Assembly (NCBI GenBank): GCA_044226035.1
Contig: JBGAHT010000005.1
Coordinates: 6,223 to 70,222 of the forward strand
DNA length: 64,000 nt
Direction of reading: 5' to 3'
Source of the DNA: Pseudoluteimonas sp044226035
Lineage (GTDB): Bacteria; Pseudomonadota; Gammaproteobacteria; Xanthomonadales; Xanthomonadaceae
Within the stretch, counting starts at the first letter, position 1. Every line of letters begins with the position of its first letter. The position numbers were made by a program, and so were the translations under genes. Positions 26,674 through 33,894 of this stretch are shown in pieces. The notes under the pieces were generated by a model. That model was given only the letters and a program-made list of their open reading frames with translations, searched no databases and had not been told where the DNA came from.

Positions 26674-27131
26674 ACCAGCGCCGCCGCCCCGATGGCGTCG
26701 ATCCGGTGCTGCGCGGACGCGCGCGCCGTCGCGCGCTGCAGGCGATCTACGCGTGGCAGGTCGCCGGCGGCGACGCGCGCCAGGTGATCGCCCAGTTCGC
26801 GCACGAACAGGCGCGCGAAATCGCCGACCTCGAATACTTCGAGGACCTGGTGCGCGGGGTGATCGGTCGCGTCGCCGGGCTCGACGATGCGCTCGCCCCC
26901 TACCTCGACCGGGAGATCACGCAGGTCGATCCGATCGAACGCGCGGCGCTGCGCATCGCCGCCTACGAACTGCTGCATCGCCCGGACGTGCCGTACCGGG
27001 TGGTGATCAACGAGGCGATCGATTCGACCAAGCGCTTCGGTTCCGAACACGGCCACACCTACGTCAACGGCGTGCTCGATCGCGCCGCCGCGGCCTGGCG
27101 CGCGCCGGAAGCGGATGTCGCGAAGAAATAA
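26670..27131 (+). CDS. nusB: Transcription antitermination factor NusB
   Basis: NusB binds boxA RNA with NusE (S10) and supports rRNA antitermination. The protein carries RRRALQAIYAWQVAGGD and the C-terminal PYRVVINEAIDSTKRFGSEH followed by YVNGVLDRAA, both diagnostic. Its 153 residues fit. It is linked to ribH, a common proteobacterial neighbour, and is probably under the FMN riboswitch transcript. Confidence 0.97.
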   Translation: MNQRRRPDGVDPVLRGRARRRALQAIYAWQVAGGDARQVIAQFAHEQAREIADLEYFEDLVRGVIGRVAGLDDALAPYLDREITQVDPIERAALRIAAYELLHRPDVPYRVVINEAIDSTKRFGSEHGHTYVNGVLDRAAAAWRAPEADVAKK

Positions 27132-27134
27132 GCT

Positions 27135-27232
27135 CGTCATTCCGAACGCAGTGAGGAACCTGCTTTGGCTTTTCGACTCTTCCGGCAGGAGGGCAAGGGC
27201 AGAAGCAGGTCCTTCGCTGCGCTCAGGATGAC
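27135..27232 (+). repeat. Palindromic repeat between nusB and thiL (TCATCCTGAGCG family)
   Basis: Left arm 27135-27165 (CGTCATTCCGAACGCAGTGA...CCTGCTT) and right arm 27203-27232 (AAGCAGGTCC...CTCAGGATGAC) are imperfect inverted copies and match the copy at 5983-6070. AGGA of the right arm (27225-27228) is nine bases from the thiL ATG and is its only visible ribosome-binding site. Confidence 0.88.
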
Positions 27233-27237
27233 AACGC

Positions 27238-28209
27238 ATGATTGAATTCGACCTGATCGCGCGCATCCACGCGCGCTGCGCCACGCGTCCCGATGTGGCG
27301 CTCGGCATCGGCGACGACGCGGCGCTGCTGCGGCCCGCGCCCGGCATGCAGCTCGCGGTCGCGATGGACACGCTCAACGCCGGCGTGCACTTCCCCGAAG
27401 CCACCTCGCCGGCGGACATCGGCTGGAAGGCGCTGGCGGTGAACCTCTCCGATCTCGCCGCGATGGGCGCGACGCCGGCATGGTGCACCCTGTCGCTATC
27501 GCTTCCCGAAGCCGATCCCGTATGGGTCGAGGCCTTCCTCGACGGCTTCCTCGAACTCGCGAACGCGCACGGCGTCGCCCTGGTCGGCGGCGATACCACG
27601 CGCGGGCCGTTGTCGGTATGCGTGACCGCGCATGGCTTCGTCGAAGCCGGTTCGGCGCTGCTGCGTTCCGGCGCGCGCGCCGGCGACGACATCTGGGTCA
27701 GCGGCACGCTCGGCGATGCCGCCGGCGCCTTGGTAAAAGGGGGTCAGAGTGGGTTTTCGCGAACCAAAACCCACTCTGACCCCCTTTTGTTCCTTTTGTT
27801 CCGCCTCGACCGGCCGACGCCGCGCGTCGCGCTCGGGCGCGCGCTGCGCGGCATCGCGACGTCCTGCATCGACGTTTCCGATGGCCTGCTCGCCGATCTC
27901 GGCCACGTCTGCGCGGCAAGCGGCGTCGGCGCGGAAGTCGAACTCGCGTCCTTGCCGCTGTCGCCGGCGTTGCGATCCGCGTTCGACGAAGACATGCGCC
28001 GCGCGTTGCAGGCCACCGGCGGCGACGATTACGAACTGTGCTTCACCGCGCCGGAATCGGCGCGTACCGATGTCGAACAGGCCGCGCGCAACGCGGGCGT
28101 CGCGGTCGCGCGCATCGGTCGCGTTGTCGCGGGCGGCGGCGTGGCCGCGTTCGACGCCGACGGAAACCCATGGACGCCATCACGGACGGGTTACGCGCAC
28201 TTCGCCTGA
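27238..28209 (+). CDS. thiL: Thiamine-monophosphate kinase with in-frame palindrome insertion
   Basis: ThiL phosphorylates TMP to the cofactor TPP. It shows the metal/ATP-binding GIGDDAALL, the MDTLNAGVHF and NLSDLAAMGA motifs, GGDTTRGP and the C-terminal SDGLLADLGHV and GGDDYELCF motifs. It is 323 residues. Between GDAAGALV and DRPTPRVALGRAL the frame carries about 18 extra residues (167-184) encoded by a perfect 23-bp inverted repeat. Family members usually have a short loop here, so the insertion probably lies on a surface and is tolerated. nusB-thiL adjacency is standard. Confidence 0.94.
   Translation: MIEFDLIARIHARCATRPDVALGIGDDAALLRPAPGMQLAVAMDTLNAGVHFPEATSPADIGWKALAVNLSDLAAMGATPAWCTLSLSLPEADPVWVEAFLDGFLELANAHGVALVGGDTTRGPLSVCVTAHGFVEAGSALLRSGARAGDDIWVSGTLGDAAGALVKGGQSGFSRTKTHSDPLLFLLFRLDRPTPRVALGRALRGIATSCIDVSDGLLADLGHVCAASGVGAEVELASLPLSPALRSAFDEDMRRALQATGGDDYELCFTAPESARTDVEQAARNAGVAVARIGRVVAGGGVAAFDADGNPWTPSRTGYAHFA
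27735..27788 (+). repeat. Perfect 23-bp palindrome inside thiL
   Basis: Arms 27735-27757 (AAAAGGGGGTCAGAGTGGG plus TTTT) and 27766-27788 are exact reverse complements around an 8-base loop. At 54 bases (18 codons) it keeps the frame. The GGGGTCAGAGTGGG core resembles the palindromes mobilised by REP-associated tyrosine transposases in xanthomonads; no such transposase gene lies in the window. Confidence 0.93.
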
Positions 28210-28319
28210 GCGTCCTTCGCGTTGCCGCGCAAGCCATTGGTCACGATGCCGACGGGCACTGCCGCATCCGGGCCGCCACGCGCAGGCTGTGGGCACCCTC
28301 CCGATGCGGAAGCGACGCG

Positions 28320-28445
28320 ATGTTCCGGAAAATCCTGGTTGGACTGGCGCTGGTGGCGATGCTGTGCGCGGTCGGCGCGTCGGGTTACCAGTTCGGCAAG
28401 TACCTGCGGGAACGCGATCGCGCCGCGGACGTGCGGCCGGGCTGA
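28320..28445 (+). CDS. Small single-pass membrane protein, hypothetical
   Basis: A 41-residue frame with ATG at 28320: charged start, a hydrophobic helix (ILVGLALVAMLCAVGASGYQF) and a charged tail (GKYLRERDRAADVRPG). It lies in the otherwise unassigned 245-base gap between thiL and yraN. No family is recognised. Reality is supported only by the protein-like layout and position; the Shine-Dalgarno is weak. Confidence 0.4.
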   Translation: MFRKILVGLALVAMLCAVGASGYQFGKYLRERDRAADVRPG

Positions 28446-28454
28446 CGCGGGCGC

Positions 28455-28847
28455 TCAGGCGTCGTCGGCGCGGAACGCGTCGCGCAGCCAGTTCAGTCGC
28501 GGCGCATCCGGATCGCCGGCGGCCTCGACCACGTCGAAGCGACAGGGCAGTTCCGCGAACTGCGGATGCCCGAGCAGGAAGCGTTGCGCCGCGCGCACCA
28601 GCTTCCGGCGCTTCGCCACGTCCACTGAGGCCGCGCCGCCGCCGTGGCCGTCGCTGCGGCGATGCCGCACCTCGACGAACACCAGCGTCGCGCCGTCGCG
28701 CATGACCAGGTCGAGTTCGCCATCGCGGTAGCGCGCGTTCGCGGCGACCGTGGACAGGCCTTTTCCCTGCAGGAAGGCGGCCGCGGCGCGCTCGATCCGC
28801 GCGCCGATCGCGTTGCGGTCCGCGGCCTCAGCCGCCCGCGTTCGCAT
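28455..28847 (-). CDS. yraN: YraN family endonuclease-like protein (UPF0102)
   Basis: A 130-residue restriction-endonuclease-fold protein. The GxxxExxAAxFLxxKG pattern appears as GARIERAAAAFLQGKG, followed by the catalytic-like DGELDLVMRDGATLVFVEVRHR (E-D...E-V-K/R). Family function is unsettled; usual neighbour of lpoA and rsmI. Start 28847 or 28853 are both possible; either overlaps the 3' end of lpoA (28828), implying coupled translation. Confidence 0.9.
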   Translation of the reverse strand: MRTRAAEAADRNAIGARIERAAAAFLQGKGLSTVAANARYRDGELDLVMRDGATLVFVEVRHRRSDGHGGGAASVDVAKRRKLVRAAQRFLLGHPQFAELPCRFDVVEAAGDPDAPRLNWLRDAFRADDA

Positions 28848-30216
28848 CGGCATGGAACACCGCCCACGCCGGCGTGCGCAGCACGTTGCCGAAGCCGTCG
28901 ATGCGCAGCGTGCCGGTCGCGCCCGGCAATTCCGCGCCGTTGGCGGTGGGGAGGTATTCGAGCCACGCGCACACGCGCCAGGCGTCGTAGCCGAACGCGA
29001 ACAGCTTCGCCGCCGCGCCGCGCGCGGTCGGCAGGTTCGCCGCGACCGTGGCCTGCGGCGGCAGGCCCGGCGCGCCGCCGACGCCCCAGGCTTCGGTCGG
29101 GTAGCGGATGCCGTCGAGCGCGGCGTCGCCCGCGTCCTTGCCGGTGCCGGACACGATCTGCGAAGTCGCGAGTTTCGGCACCATCGCCAGTCCGGCGAGG
29201 GCGAGGCGCGGCACCACCGCGCGCGCGCTGCTGCCCTTGAGCGCGATGAACACCGCATCGACGCCGCCGGGCTTGGCGGCGAACGCGGCGAAATCGGGCG
29301 TGGCCTCGTTCGCCACGCCGGCGATGGCGCCGCCGCGCGCGGCGAAGGTTTCGCGGAACGCATCCATCGCGCGGCGCTGCACGTCTTCGCCGCCGGCGAC
29401 CAGCAGCACGTGGCGTGCGCCGTTGTCGTAGAGGCTGTCGGCGGCGGCGATGCCCTCGTCCTCGGGCGACAGCGCGAAGCTCGCGTTGCCGGCCGGCGGC
29501 CGCGCTTCGCCGCGGTTCAGCGCCAACACCGGCACCGGCAGCGAGGCGCGCGAGAACAGCGTGGTCACTTCGTCGCGGCCGAGCGGGCCGACCACGAAAT
29601 CGTTGCCTTCGGCCACGGCCTTGTCGTACGCGGCCTGCACCCCGCCGGCGGTGTCGTAGAAGCGCAGTTCCGGGCGCCGGCGAGATTCGCCGTAGTAGGC
29701 GGCGAGGAACCCGTCGCGCACCGGCGAGGCCGCGACCGCGAGGCCGCCGGTCAGCGGCAACAGCACCGCGAGATGCTGCGGCGGGCGGTAGCCGTCGCGG
29801 TCCGCGGGCGGGCGATCGCCGGCATCGAAGCGCCAGTCGCCGCGCGCGAACGGATGCGGCAGCGGCAGGCCGCGCGCGATCAGCGCCCGGCCGAGGAAGT
29901 TGTACAGCGGCTCCTCGGCCGGCGTGGCCGCGGCTTCCTTCGCCAGCGTGGCGTCGTCTAGGGTCGCCAACAGGCGCGAAATCGCGTCGGCGTTGTCGCG
30001 CCGCGCCTGGCCGGCGAGGGTGGCGTCCTGCGCCGCGCGCTGCGCGGCCTCGGCCACCGCGGCGCTGCGCACGTGGGCCTTGGGCCCGGAAACCTGCACG
30101 CTGGCGCAGCCGGCCACGAGCAGGGCCAGCGACAGCGCGAGCAACATCCTGTTGAAGAGCTGCCTGTTCAAGAGCCGCCTATTGAAGAGCTGCCTTGCGG
30201 GGAACATCCGTTTCAT
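28828..30216 (-). CDS. lpoA: Penicillin-binding protein activator LpoA-like lipoprotein (LppC family)
   Basis: LpoA is an outer-membrane lipoprotein that activates PBP1A for peptidoglycan synthesis. The lipobox is LLVAGC (C37). The C-terminal half is a periplasmic-binding-protein fold beginning HLAVLLPLTGGLAVAASPVRDGFLAAYY and FYDTAGGVQAAYDKAVAEGNDFVVGPLGRD, as in LppC. At 462 residues it is shorter than the E. coli protein, in the N-terminal TPR part. The n-region of the signal peptide is lengthened by a 15-bp tandem repeat (RQLFNRRLLNRQLFNR). An internal ATG (MLLALSLALLVAGC) could be the native start. Convergent with nothing; rsmI starts divergently at 30281. Confidence 0.9.
   Translation of the reverse strand: MKRMFPARQLFNRRLLNRQLFNRMLLALSLALLVAGCASVQVSGPKAHVRSAAVAEAAQRAAQDATLAGQARRDNADAISRLLATLDDATLAKEAAATPAEEPLYNFLGRALIARGLPLPHPFARGDWRFDAGDRPPADRDGYRPPQHLAVLLPLTGGLAVAASPVRDGFLAAYYGESRRRPELRFYDTAGGVQAAYDKAVAEGNDFVVGPLGRDEVTTLFSRASLPVPVLALNRGEARPPAGNASFALSPEDEGIAAADSLYDNGARHVLLVAGGEDVQRRAMDAFRETFAARGGAIAGVANEATPDFAAFAAKPGGVDAVFIALKGSSARAVVPRLALAGLAMVPKLATSQIVSGTGKDAGDAALDGIRYPTEAWGVGGAPGLPPQATVAANLPTARGAAAKLFAFGYDAWRVCAWLEYLPTANGAELPGATGTLRIDGFGNVLRTPAWAVFHADANAGG
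30148..30192 (-). repeat. Three 15-bp tandem repeats in the lpoA signal peptide
   Basis: Units CCTGTTGAAGAGCTG, CCTGTTCAAGAGCCG and CCTATTGAAGAGCTG follow head to tail. Each adds five residues (on the minus strand QLFNR-like). A 15-bp unit can gain or lose copies without a frame change. Confidence 0.85.
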
Positions 30217-30280
30217 GCGTCCACCGGTTCCTGGGTGCTTCCGGTTAGGATTCTAGCGCCCCCACGATTCCACGGAACCC

Positions 30281-31111
30281 ATGCCCGGCGCAGGCACGCT
30301 GCACGTCGTCGCGACCCCGATCGGCAACCTCGGCGACCTGTCGCCGCGCGCGCTGGAAGTGTTGCGCGCGGTCGCTGCGATCTGCGCCGAGGACACCCGG
30401 CACACCCGGCGCCTGCTCGCGCATTTCGGCATCGAACGGCCGCTGCTGGCGGTGCACGAGCACAACGAGGACGACGTCGCCGGGAAACTGGTCGAACGCC
30501 TGCTCGCCGGCGAATCGCTGGCGCTGGTGTCGGACGCCGGCACGCCGCTGGTCAGCGACCCGGGGTTCCGCCTGGTGCGCGCCGCGCGTGCAGCCGGAAT
30601 CGCGGTCAGTCCGGTGCCGGGCGCGTGCGCGTTCGTCGCCGCGCTCTCCGTCGCCGGGCTGGCCAGCGACCGCTTCGTGTTCGAGGGCTTCCTCCCGGCC
30701 AAGGCCGCGGCACGGCGCGAACGCCTCGCCTCGCTCGCGGGCGAAACGCGCACCCTGGTGTTCTACGAATCCGCGCATCGCATCGAGGACGCGCTGGCCG
30801 ATTGCGTCGTCGTCTTCGGCGCGGAGCGGCCGGCGGTGCTCGCGCGCGAGCTGACCAAGCTGTTCGAAACCGTGCTCGACGGAACCCTGGGCGAACTGCA
30901 GGCGAAGGTGCAAGCCGATCCCGACCAGCGCAAGGGCGAATTCGTGCTGCTGGTGCAGGGCGCGGGCGAGGACGCCGAGGCGAAGGTCGCCGAAGGGCGG
31001 CGCCTGTACGCGAAACTGTGCGAACACCTCAAGCCTTCGCAGGCGGCCAAGCTCGCGGCCGAGCTGAGCGGGGCGCCGAGGAAGGCGCTGTACGGGGGCG
31101 AAGGCGGCTGA
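30281..31111 (+). CDS. rsmI: 16S rRNA 2'-O-ribose C1402 methyltransferase RsmI
   Basis: RsmI methylates the ribose of C1402 in 16S rRNA using SAM. The start LHVVATPIGNLGDLSPRALEVLR and AEDTRHTRRLLAHFGI are diagnostic, as are VSDAGTPLVSDPG and PGACAFVAALSVAGL of the tetrapyrrole-methylase fold. Its 276 residues are normal. It is divergent from lpoA, the standard yraN-lpoA-rsmI arrangement, and 26 bases before the RNase P RNA. Confidence 0.97.
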   Translation: MPGAGTLHVVATPIGNLGDLSPRALEVLRAVAAICAEDTRHTRRLLAHFGIERPLLAVHEHNEDDVAGKLVERLLAGESLALVSDAGTPLVSDPGFRLVRAARAAGIAVSPVPGACAFVAALSVAGLASDRFVFEGFLPAKAAARRERLASLAGETRTLVFYESAHRIEDALADCVVVFGAERPAVLARELTKLFETVLDGTLGELQAKVQADPDQRKGEFVLLVQGAGEDAEAKVAEGRRLYAKLCEHLKPSQAAKLAAELSGAPRKALYGGEGG

Positions 31112-31137
31112 GCCGGTGGCATGAGACAATCGGCGTC

Positions 31138-31493
31138 GGCGGAGCCGGCCAGACAGTCGCGTCATCCCGTTTTCTTCGGAAGGCGTGGTGCCGAGGAAAG
31201 TCCGGGCTCCACAGGGCACGGTGCCAGGTAACGCCTGGGCGGCGCGAGCCGACGGAAAGTGCAACAGAAAGATACCGCCAGCTTCGGCTGGTAAGGGTGA
31301 AATGGTGCGGTAAGAGCGCACCGCGAGCCTGGCAACAGGCCGGCACGGCAAACCCCACCGGGAGCAAGGCCAAATAGGGACCTCATGACGTTGCCCGCGT
31401 CGGGTCCGGGTAGGCTGCTCGAGCGTATCGGCGACGGTGCGCCTAGAGGAATGACTGTCCACGACAGAACCCGGCTTACCGGCCGGCTCCGCC
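31138..31493 (+). ncRNA. rnpB: RNase P RNA, bacterial type A
   Basis: Catalytic RNA that matures tRNA 5' ends. The 12-base 5' and 3' ends (31138-31149 and 31482-31493) pair perfectly as P1. Conserved blocks appear in order: GACAGTCGC, GAGGAAAGTCCGGGCTCC, GGTGCCAGGTAACGCCTGGG, CGGAAAGTGCAACAGAAA, GGTAAGGGTGAAA, GGTAAGAGCGCACCG, GGCAAACCCCACCGGGAGCAAG, AGGAATGACTGTCCACGACAGAACCCGG. A GACAAT -10 ends seven bases before the 5' end. rsmI precedes it directly, as in enterobacteria. Confidence 0.98.
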
Positions 31494-31513
31494 ACTTTCC
31501 TCCCGGCCGGGCT

Positions 31514-32254
31514 TCAGCGCCCCGGCACGCGCAGCCATTCCGTATGCCGTTTCAGCGTGCGCAGCGCGATCCAGGCGACGAACCCGACCGCCAGCGCGCA
31601 CAGCCACAGGTGCCCCGGCCCGAAGCGATGCGCGACGACGGAGTCGCTCGCGGTGTCGAGGATGAACATCGCCAGGACCACCGAAAAGGCGTTGTTGTAT
31701 TCGCGCCGCAGCACGTTGCGCAGCGAGAACGGCAGGTCGGGCCGCTTCCACGACCGCAGGTTCGGGATGATCGCCGGCGTCGCGGCGGCCCAGTCCTCGT
31801 AGCCGCGGCCGAAGCGCGCGCGCAGGAATTGTTCTTCCGCGAACATGATCCGTTCGTAGTACATGCAGAAGCCGAGCAGGCACGCGACCGCCGGCCACCA
31901 CGCGTGCACGAAGCTGATCGTGCCGAGGAAGATGAAGAAATTGCCGAGGTACAGGGGGTGGCGCACGACCGAATACAGGCCGGTGGTGTTGAGCGACGCG
32001 GCGCGTTGTTCGCGCGCGTTGCGGCCGGAAGTGTCCTTCGGGGCATGCCCGACCACGTGCGCGCGGATGCACAGCCCGAAGGTCGCGACCAGGAAGCAAC
32101 CGAGTTCCCACAACTCGTCCACACGCCGGCTGCCGCCCAGGTAGCGATAGTGGCGCAAGTCGAGCAGGAGCACGGCAAGCGCGATCAGGGGCAGCCAGCC
32201 CCGCCAGCGGAACAGCCAGTTGCCGCTGCGTTCCAGTTCTTCGGCAAGCGCCAC
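31514..32254 (-). CDS. Isoprenylcysteine carboxyl methyltransferase-like membrane protein
   Basis: 246 residues with about five hydrophobic segments (LPLIALAVLLLDL, ELGCFLVATFGLCIRAHVV, the YLGNFFIFLGTISF pair, and LWLCALAVGFVAWIAL). The motif SVVRHPLYLGNFF...ERIMFAEEQFLRARFGRGYEDWAA matches the SAM-binding RHP-Y and E...F-G-Y pattern of the ICMT/PEMT methyltransferase family. Start GTG at 32254 is chosen because GGAGGT lies seven bases upstream; there is no ATG. The substrate is unknown. It converges on rnpB. Confidence 0.8.
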   Translation of the reverse strand: MALAEELERSGNWLFRWRGWLPLIALAVLLLDLRHYRYLGGSRRVDELWELGCFLVATFGLCIRAHVVGHAPKDTSGRNAREQRAASLNTTGLYSVVRHPLYLGNFFIFLGTISFVHAWWPAVACLLGFCMYYERIMFAEEQFLRARFGRGYEDWAAATPAIIPNLRSWKRPDLPFSLRNVLRREYNNAFSVVLAMFILDTASDSVVAHRFGPGHLWLCALAVGFVAWIALRTLKRHTEWLRVPGR

Positions 32255-32366
32255 GACACGACCTCCGCGAGGGATCGGCCATCCTACGCTTCCGCCGTTC
32301 CCGGGCATGCTGCGCGGCGGCAAGGTTGGCGGGGCGCCGCGAAAGGCCCGCAGCGGTATCGTCCGG

Positions 32367-33125
32367 TCAACCCTCGTTGCGCAGCGACGTCTCGCCTGCG
32401 AACGCGCCGTTCGCCCCGAACCTGCGTTCGACGATGCGACCGCGGCCTTCGTGGTCGAGCATGACGAGGGTGCTGGCGCGGGTGCCGTAGGCGTCGCCGC
32501 GGATGAAGGCGGGCGACAGCCTGCGCTCCAGTTCGATGCCGATTCCGGTGTCGGGCAGTTCATGGTCCGCGGCGATGCGCTCGTCGGCCATGGCGTCCCA
32601 CAGCGATCGCGGATCGTCGTCGCCGGCATCGATCCACGTCCGCAGTGCGGCCATGAGATGCCGGGTCTTCGGCCAGGGCGCATCGAGGCGGCCGTTGGAA
32701 ATGCCGTGCACGCCCGGCGCGAGCGGTTCGCGCTGCAGCGGATGGTTGCCCAGGTGCCAGCAGCCTTCGCTGTCGGCCAGCAGCAGGTTGAACGGTGCGT
32801 GGCCTTGCGCGTTCGCATGCAGTTCCGCCGTCGTGGCCGCCGCATCTGCGGCGCCTGCGAGGAAGGCGACGGGCAGGGCGCCGCGCGAAGGGCCCGCATG
32901 CGGCTTGGCGAATCCGTCGCGGACGTTGGTGACCACCGCCAAGCGGCCGCGGGGGTCGATTCCCAGCCAGGTGCCGCCGGAGCGGAGGTCGCGCCCGGCG
33001 CGGATCCCGGAATCCGGCCAGCGGGCCAGCGCGGCGGTCGGGCGGGCGTGGAATTCGTCGCGGTTGCCGGCCAGCAGCAGCCGCCAGCGGGGGTGGGCGT
33101 TCCAGGCCAGGGCGACGACGCACAT
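32367..33125 (-). CDS. NRDE family protein (TANGO2-like)
   Basis: 252 residues. The start MCVVALAWNAHPRWRLLLAGNRDEFHARP is the family signature: Cys2 directly after Met, then the NRDE motif. Further family blocks are GGTWLGIDPRGRLAVVTNVRD and HGISNGRLDAPWPKT. Cys2 placement resembles Ntn hydrolases, but no enzymatic role is established for the family; the TANGO2 relatives are linked to haem and lipid handling. The longer in-frame start at 33287 is rejected because it would bury Cys2. It is divergent from mraZ. Confidence 0.9.
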   Translation of the reverse strand: MCVVALAWNAHPRWRLLLAGNRDEFHARPTAALARWPDSGIRAGRDLRSGGTWLGIDPRGRLAVVTNVRDGFAKPHAGPSRGALPVAFLAGAADAAATTAELHANAQGHAPFNLLLADSEGCWHLGNHPLQREPLAPGVHGISNGRLDAPWPKTRHLMAALRTWIDAGDDDPRSLWDAMADERIAADHELPDTGIGIELERRLSPAFIRGDAYGTRASTLVMLDHEGRGRIVERRFGANGAFAGETSLRNEG

Positions 33126-33229
33126 GTCCCATTGTGCCGCGCCCGCTCCCGGGCCATTCATTTTGCGGTGCAGCATGACCGGCCAGGCCCGCCGATCGGC
33201 ATCGGCGGACCGCAGCCGGAATTGACCGA

Positions 33230-33246
33230 ATCTCAAAATTTGAGAT
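33230..33246. promoter_or_regulatory. 17-bp AT-rich palindrome upstream of the dcw cluster
   Basis: ATCTCAAAATTTGAGAT is a perfect palindrome around a central A. It lies in the only strongly AT-rich stretch of the 325-base gap between the NRDE gene and mraZ, about 90 bases upstream of the mraZ -35. The symmetry suggests a dimeric regulator site, but the regulator is unknown. The remainder of the gap holds the mraZ promoter and operator candidate. Confidence 0.45.
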
Positions 33247-33337
33247 GAAACAGCAGCTTGTGGATAAAGTTTGAACAATTCTCTCAAGTGTTGCGCAAGT
33301 CATTGACGCGGCAAGTGAAATTTCCCTGAAACGAATG

Positions 33338-33366
33338 TTGACAAGCCCCGGGACGGTGCCTAATGT
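33338..33366 (+). promoter_or_regulatory. Sigma-70 promoter of the dcw cluster
   Basis: TTGACA (33338-33343), a 17-base spacer and TAATGT (33361-33366). It is the best sigma-70 match seen in the window. The predicted transcript starts about 77 bases before the mraZ ATG and would feed the head of the division cluster. Confidence 0.85.
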
Positions 33367-33375
33367 GGCGACTCG

Positions 33376-33399
33376 TGGGAAATCCGGGAAATCCGTGGT
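33376..33399 (+). promoter_or_regulatory. Candidate MraZ operator
   Basis: Direct repeat GGGAAATCC GGGAAATCC followed by GTGGT lies at the predicted transcription start. E. coli MraZ binds TGGGN repeats about ten bases apart at the same place in the mraZ promoter. Here the first two units are nine bases apart, so the match is suggestive only. Confidence 0.5.
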
Positions 33400-33450
33400 T
33401 TCCATTGGCCAGATTGGCCGTCTCATGACGGCTGGAGACGGATCGGGGCG

Positions 33451-33894
33451 ATGTTCCAGGGCGAGACCGCGATCACCATCGACGACAAGGGCCGGCTGGC
33501 GATCCCGACCGCGTTCCGCGACGCCGTGGCCAAGGCCGGGAACCAGCTCGTCCTGACCTACAACCCGTTCGAGTCCGGTTGTCTGTACCTGTATCCGCAG
33601 CCGGTCTGGGAAAAGGTCCGCGACCAGGTCAATGCCTTGCCGCGTACGCGCAGCGTCAATCGCCAGTTGCAGTTGAAGCTCGTGGGCGCCGCGTGCTTCG
33701 TCGAACCCGACGGTAGCGGCCGCGTTTCGATTCCCGCATCGCAACGCAGCGCGTGCGGGCTGGAGAAGCGTGCGGTGTTGCTCGGCATGGGCGACAAGTT
33801 CGAATTGTGGAGCGAGCAGGCCCACCACGCGCAGATCCGGCAGACGCTGGGCGATGCCGACCTGGGCGAGGACCTGAACGGATTGCAGTTGTGA
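33451..33894 (+). CDS. mraZ: Transcriptional regulator MraZ
   Basis: MraZ is a SpoVT-AbrB type DNA-binding protein that represses its own dcw operon. The start MFQGETAITIDDKGRLAIPTAFRD is canonical, and the second half repeats the fold with EPDGSGRVSIPASQR. Its 147 residues fit. First gene of the dcw cluster; the stop overlaps the rsmH GTG. Confidence 0.97.
   Translation: MFQGETAITIDDKGRLAIPTAFRDAVAKAGNQLVLTYNPFESGCLYLYPQPVWEKVRDQVNALPRTRSVNRQLQLKLVGAACFVEPDGSGRVSIPASQRSACGLEKRAVLLGMGDKFELWSEQAHHAQIRQTLGDADLGEDLNGLQL

Noticed and set aside
33126..33287. N-terminal extension of the NRDE protein to 33287
   Set aside because: The family requires Cys directly after Met; the extension would also cover the divergent regulatory region.
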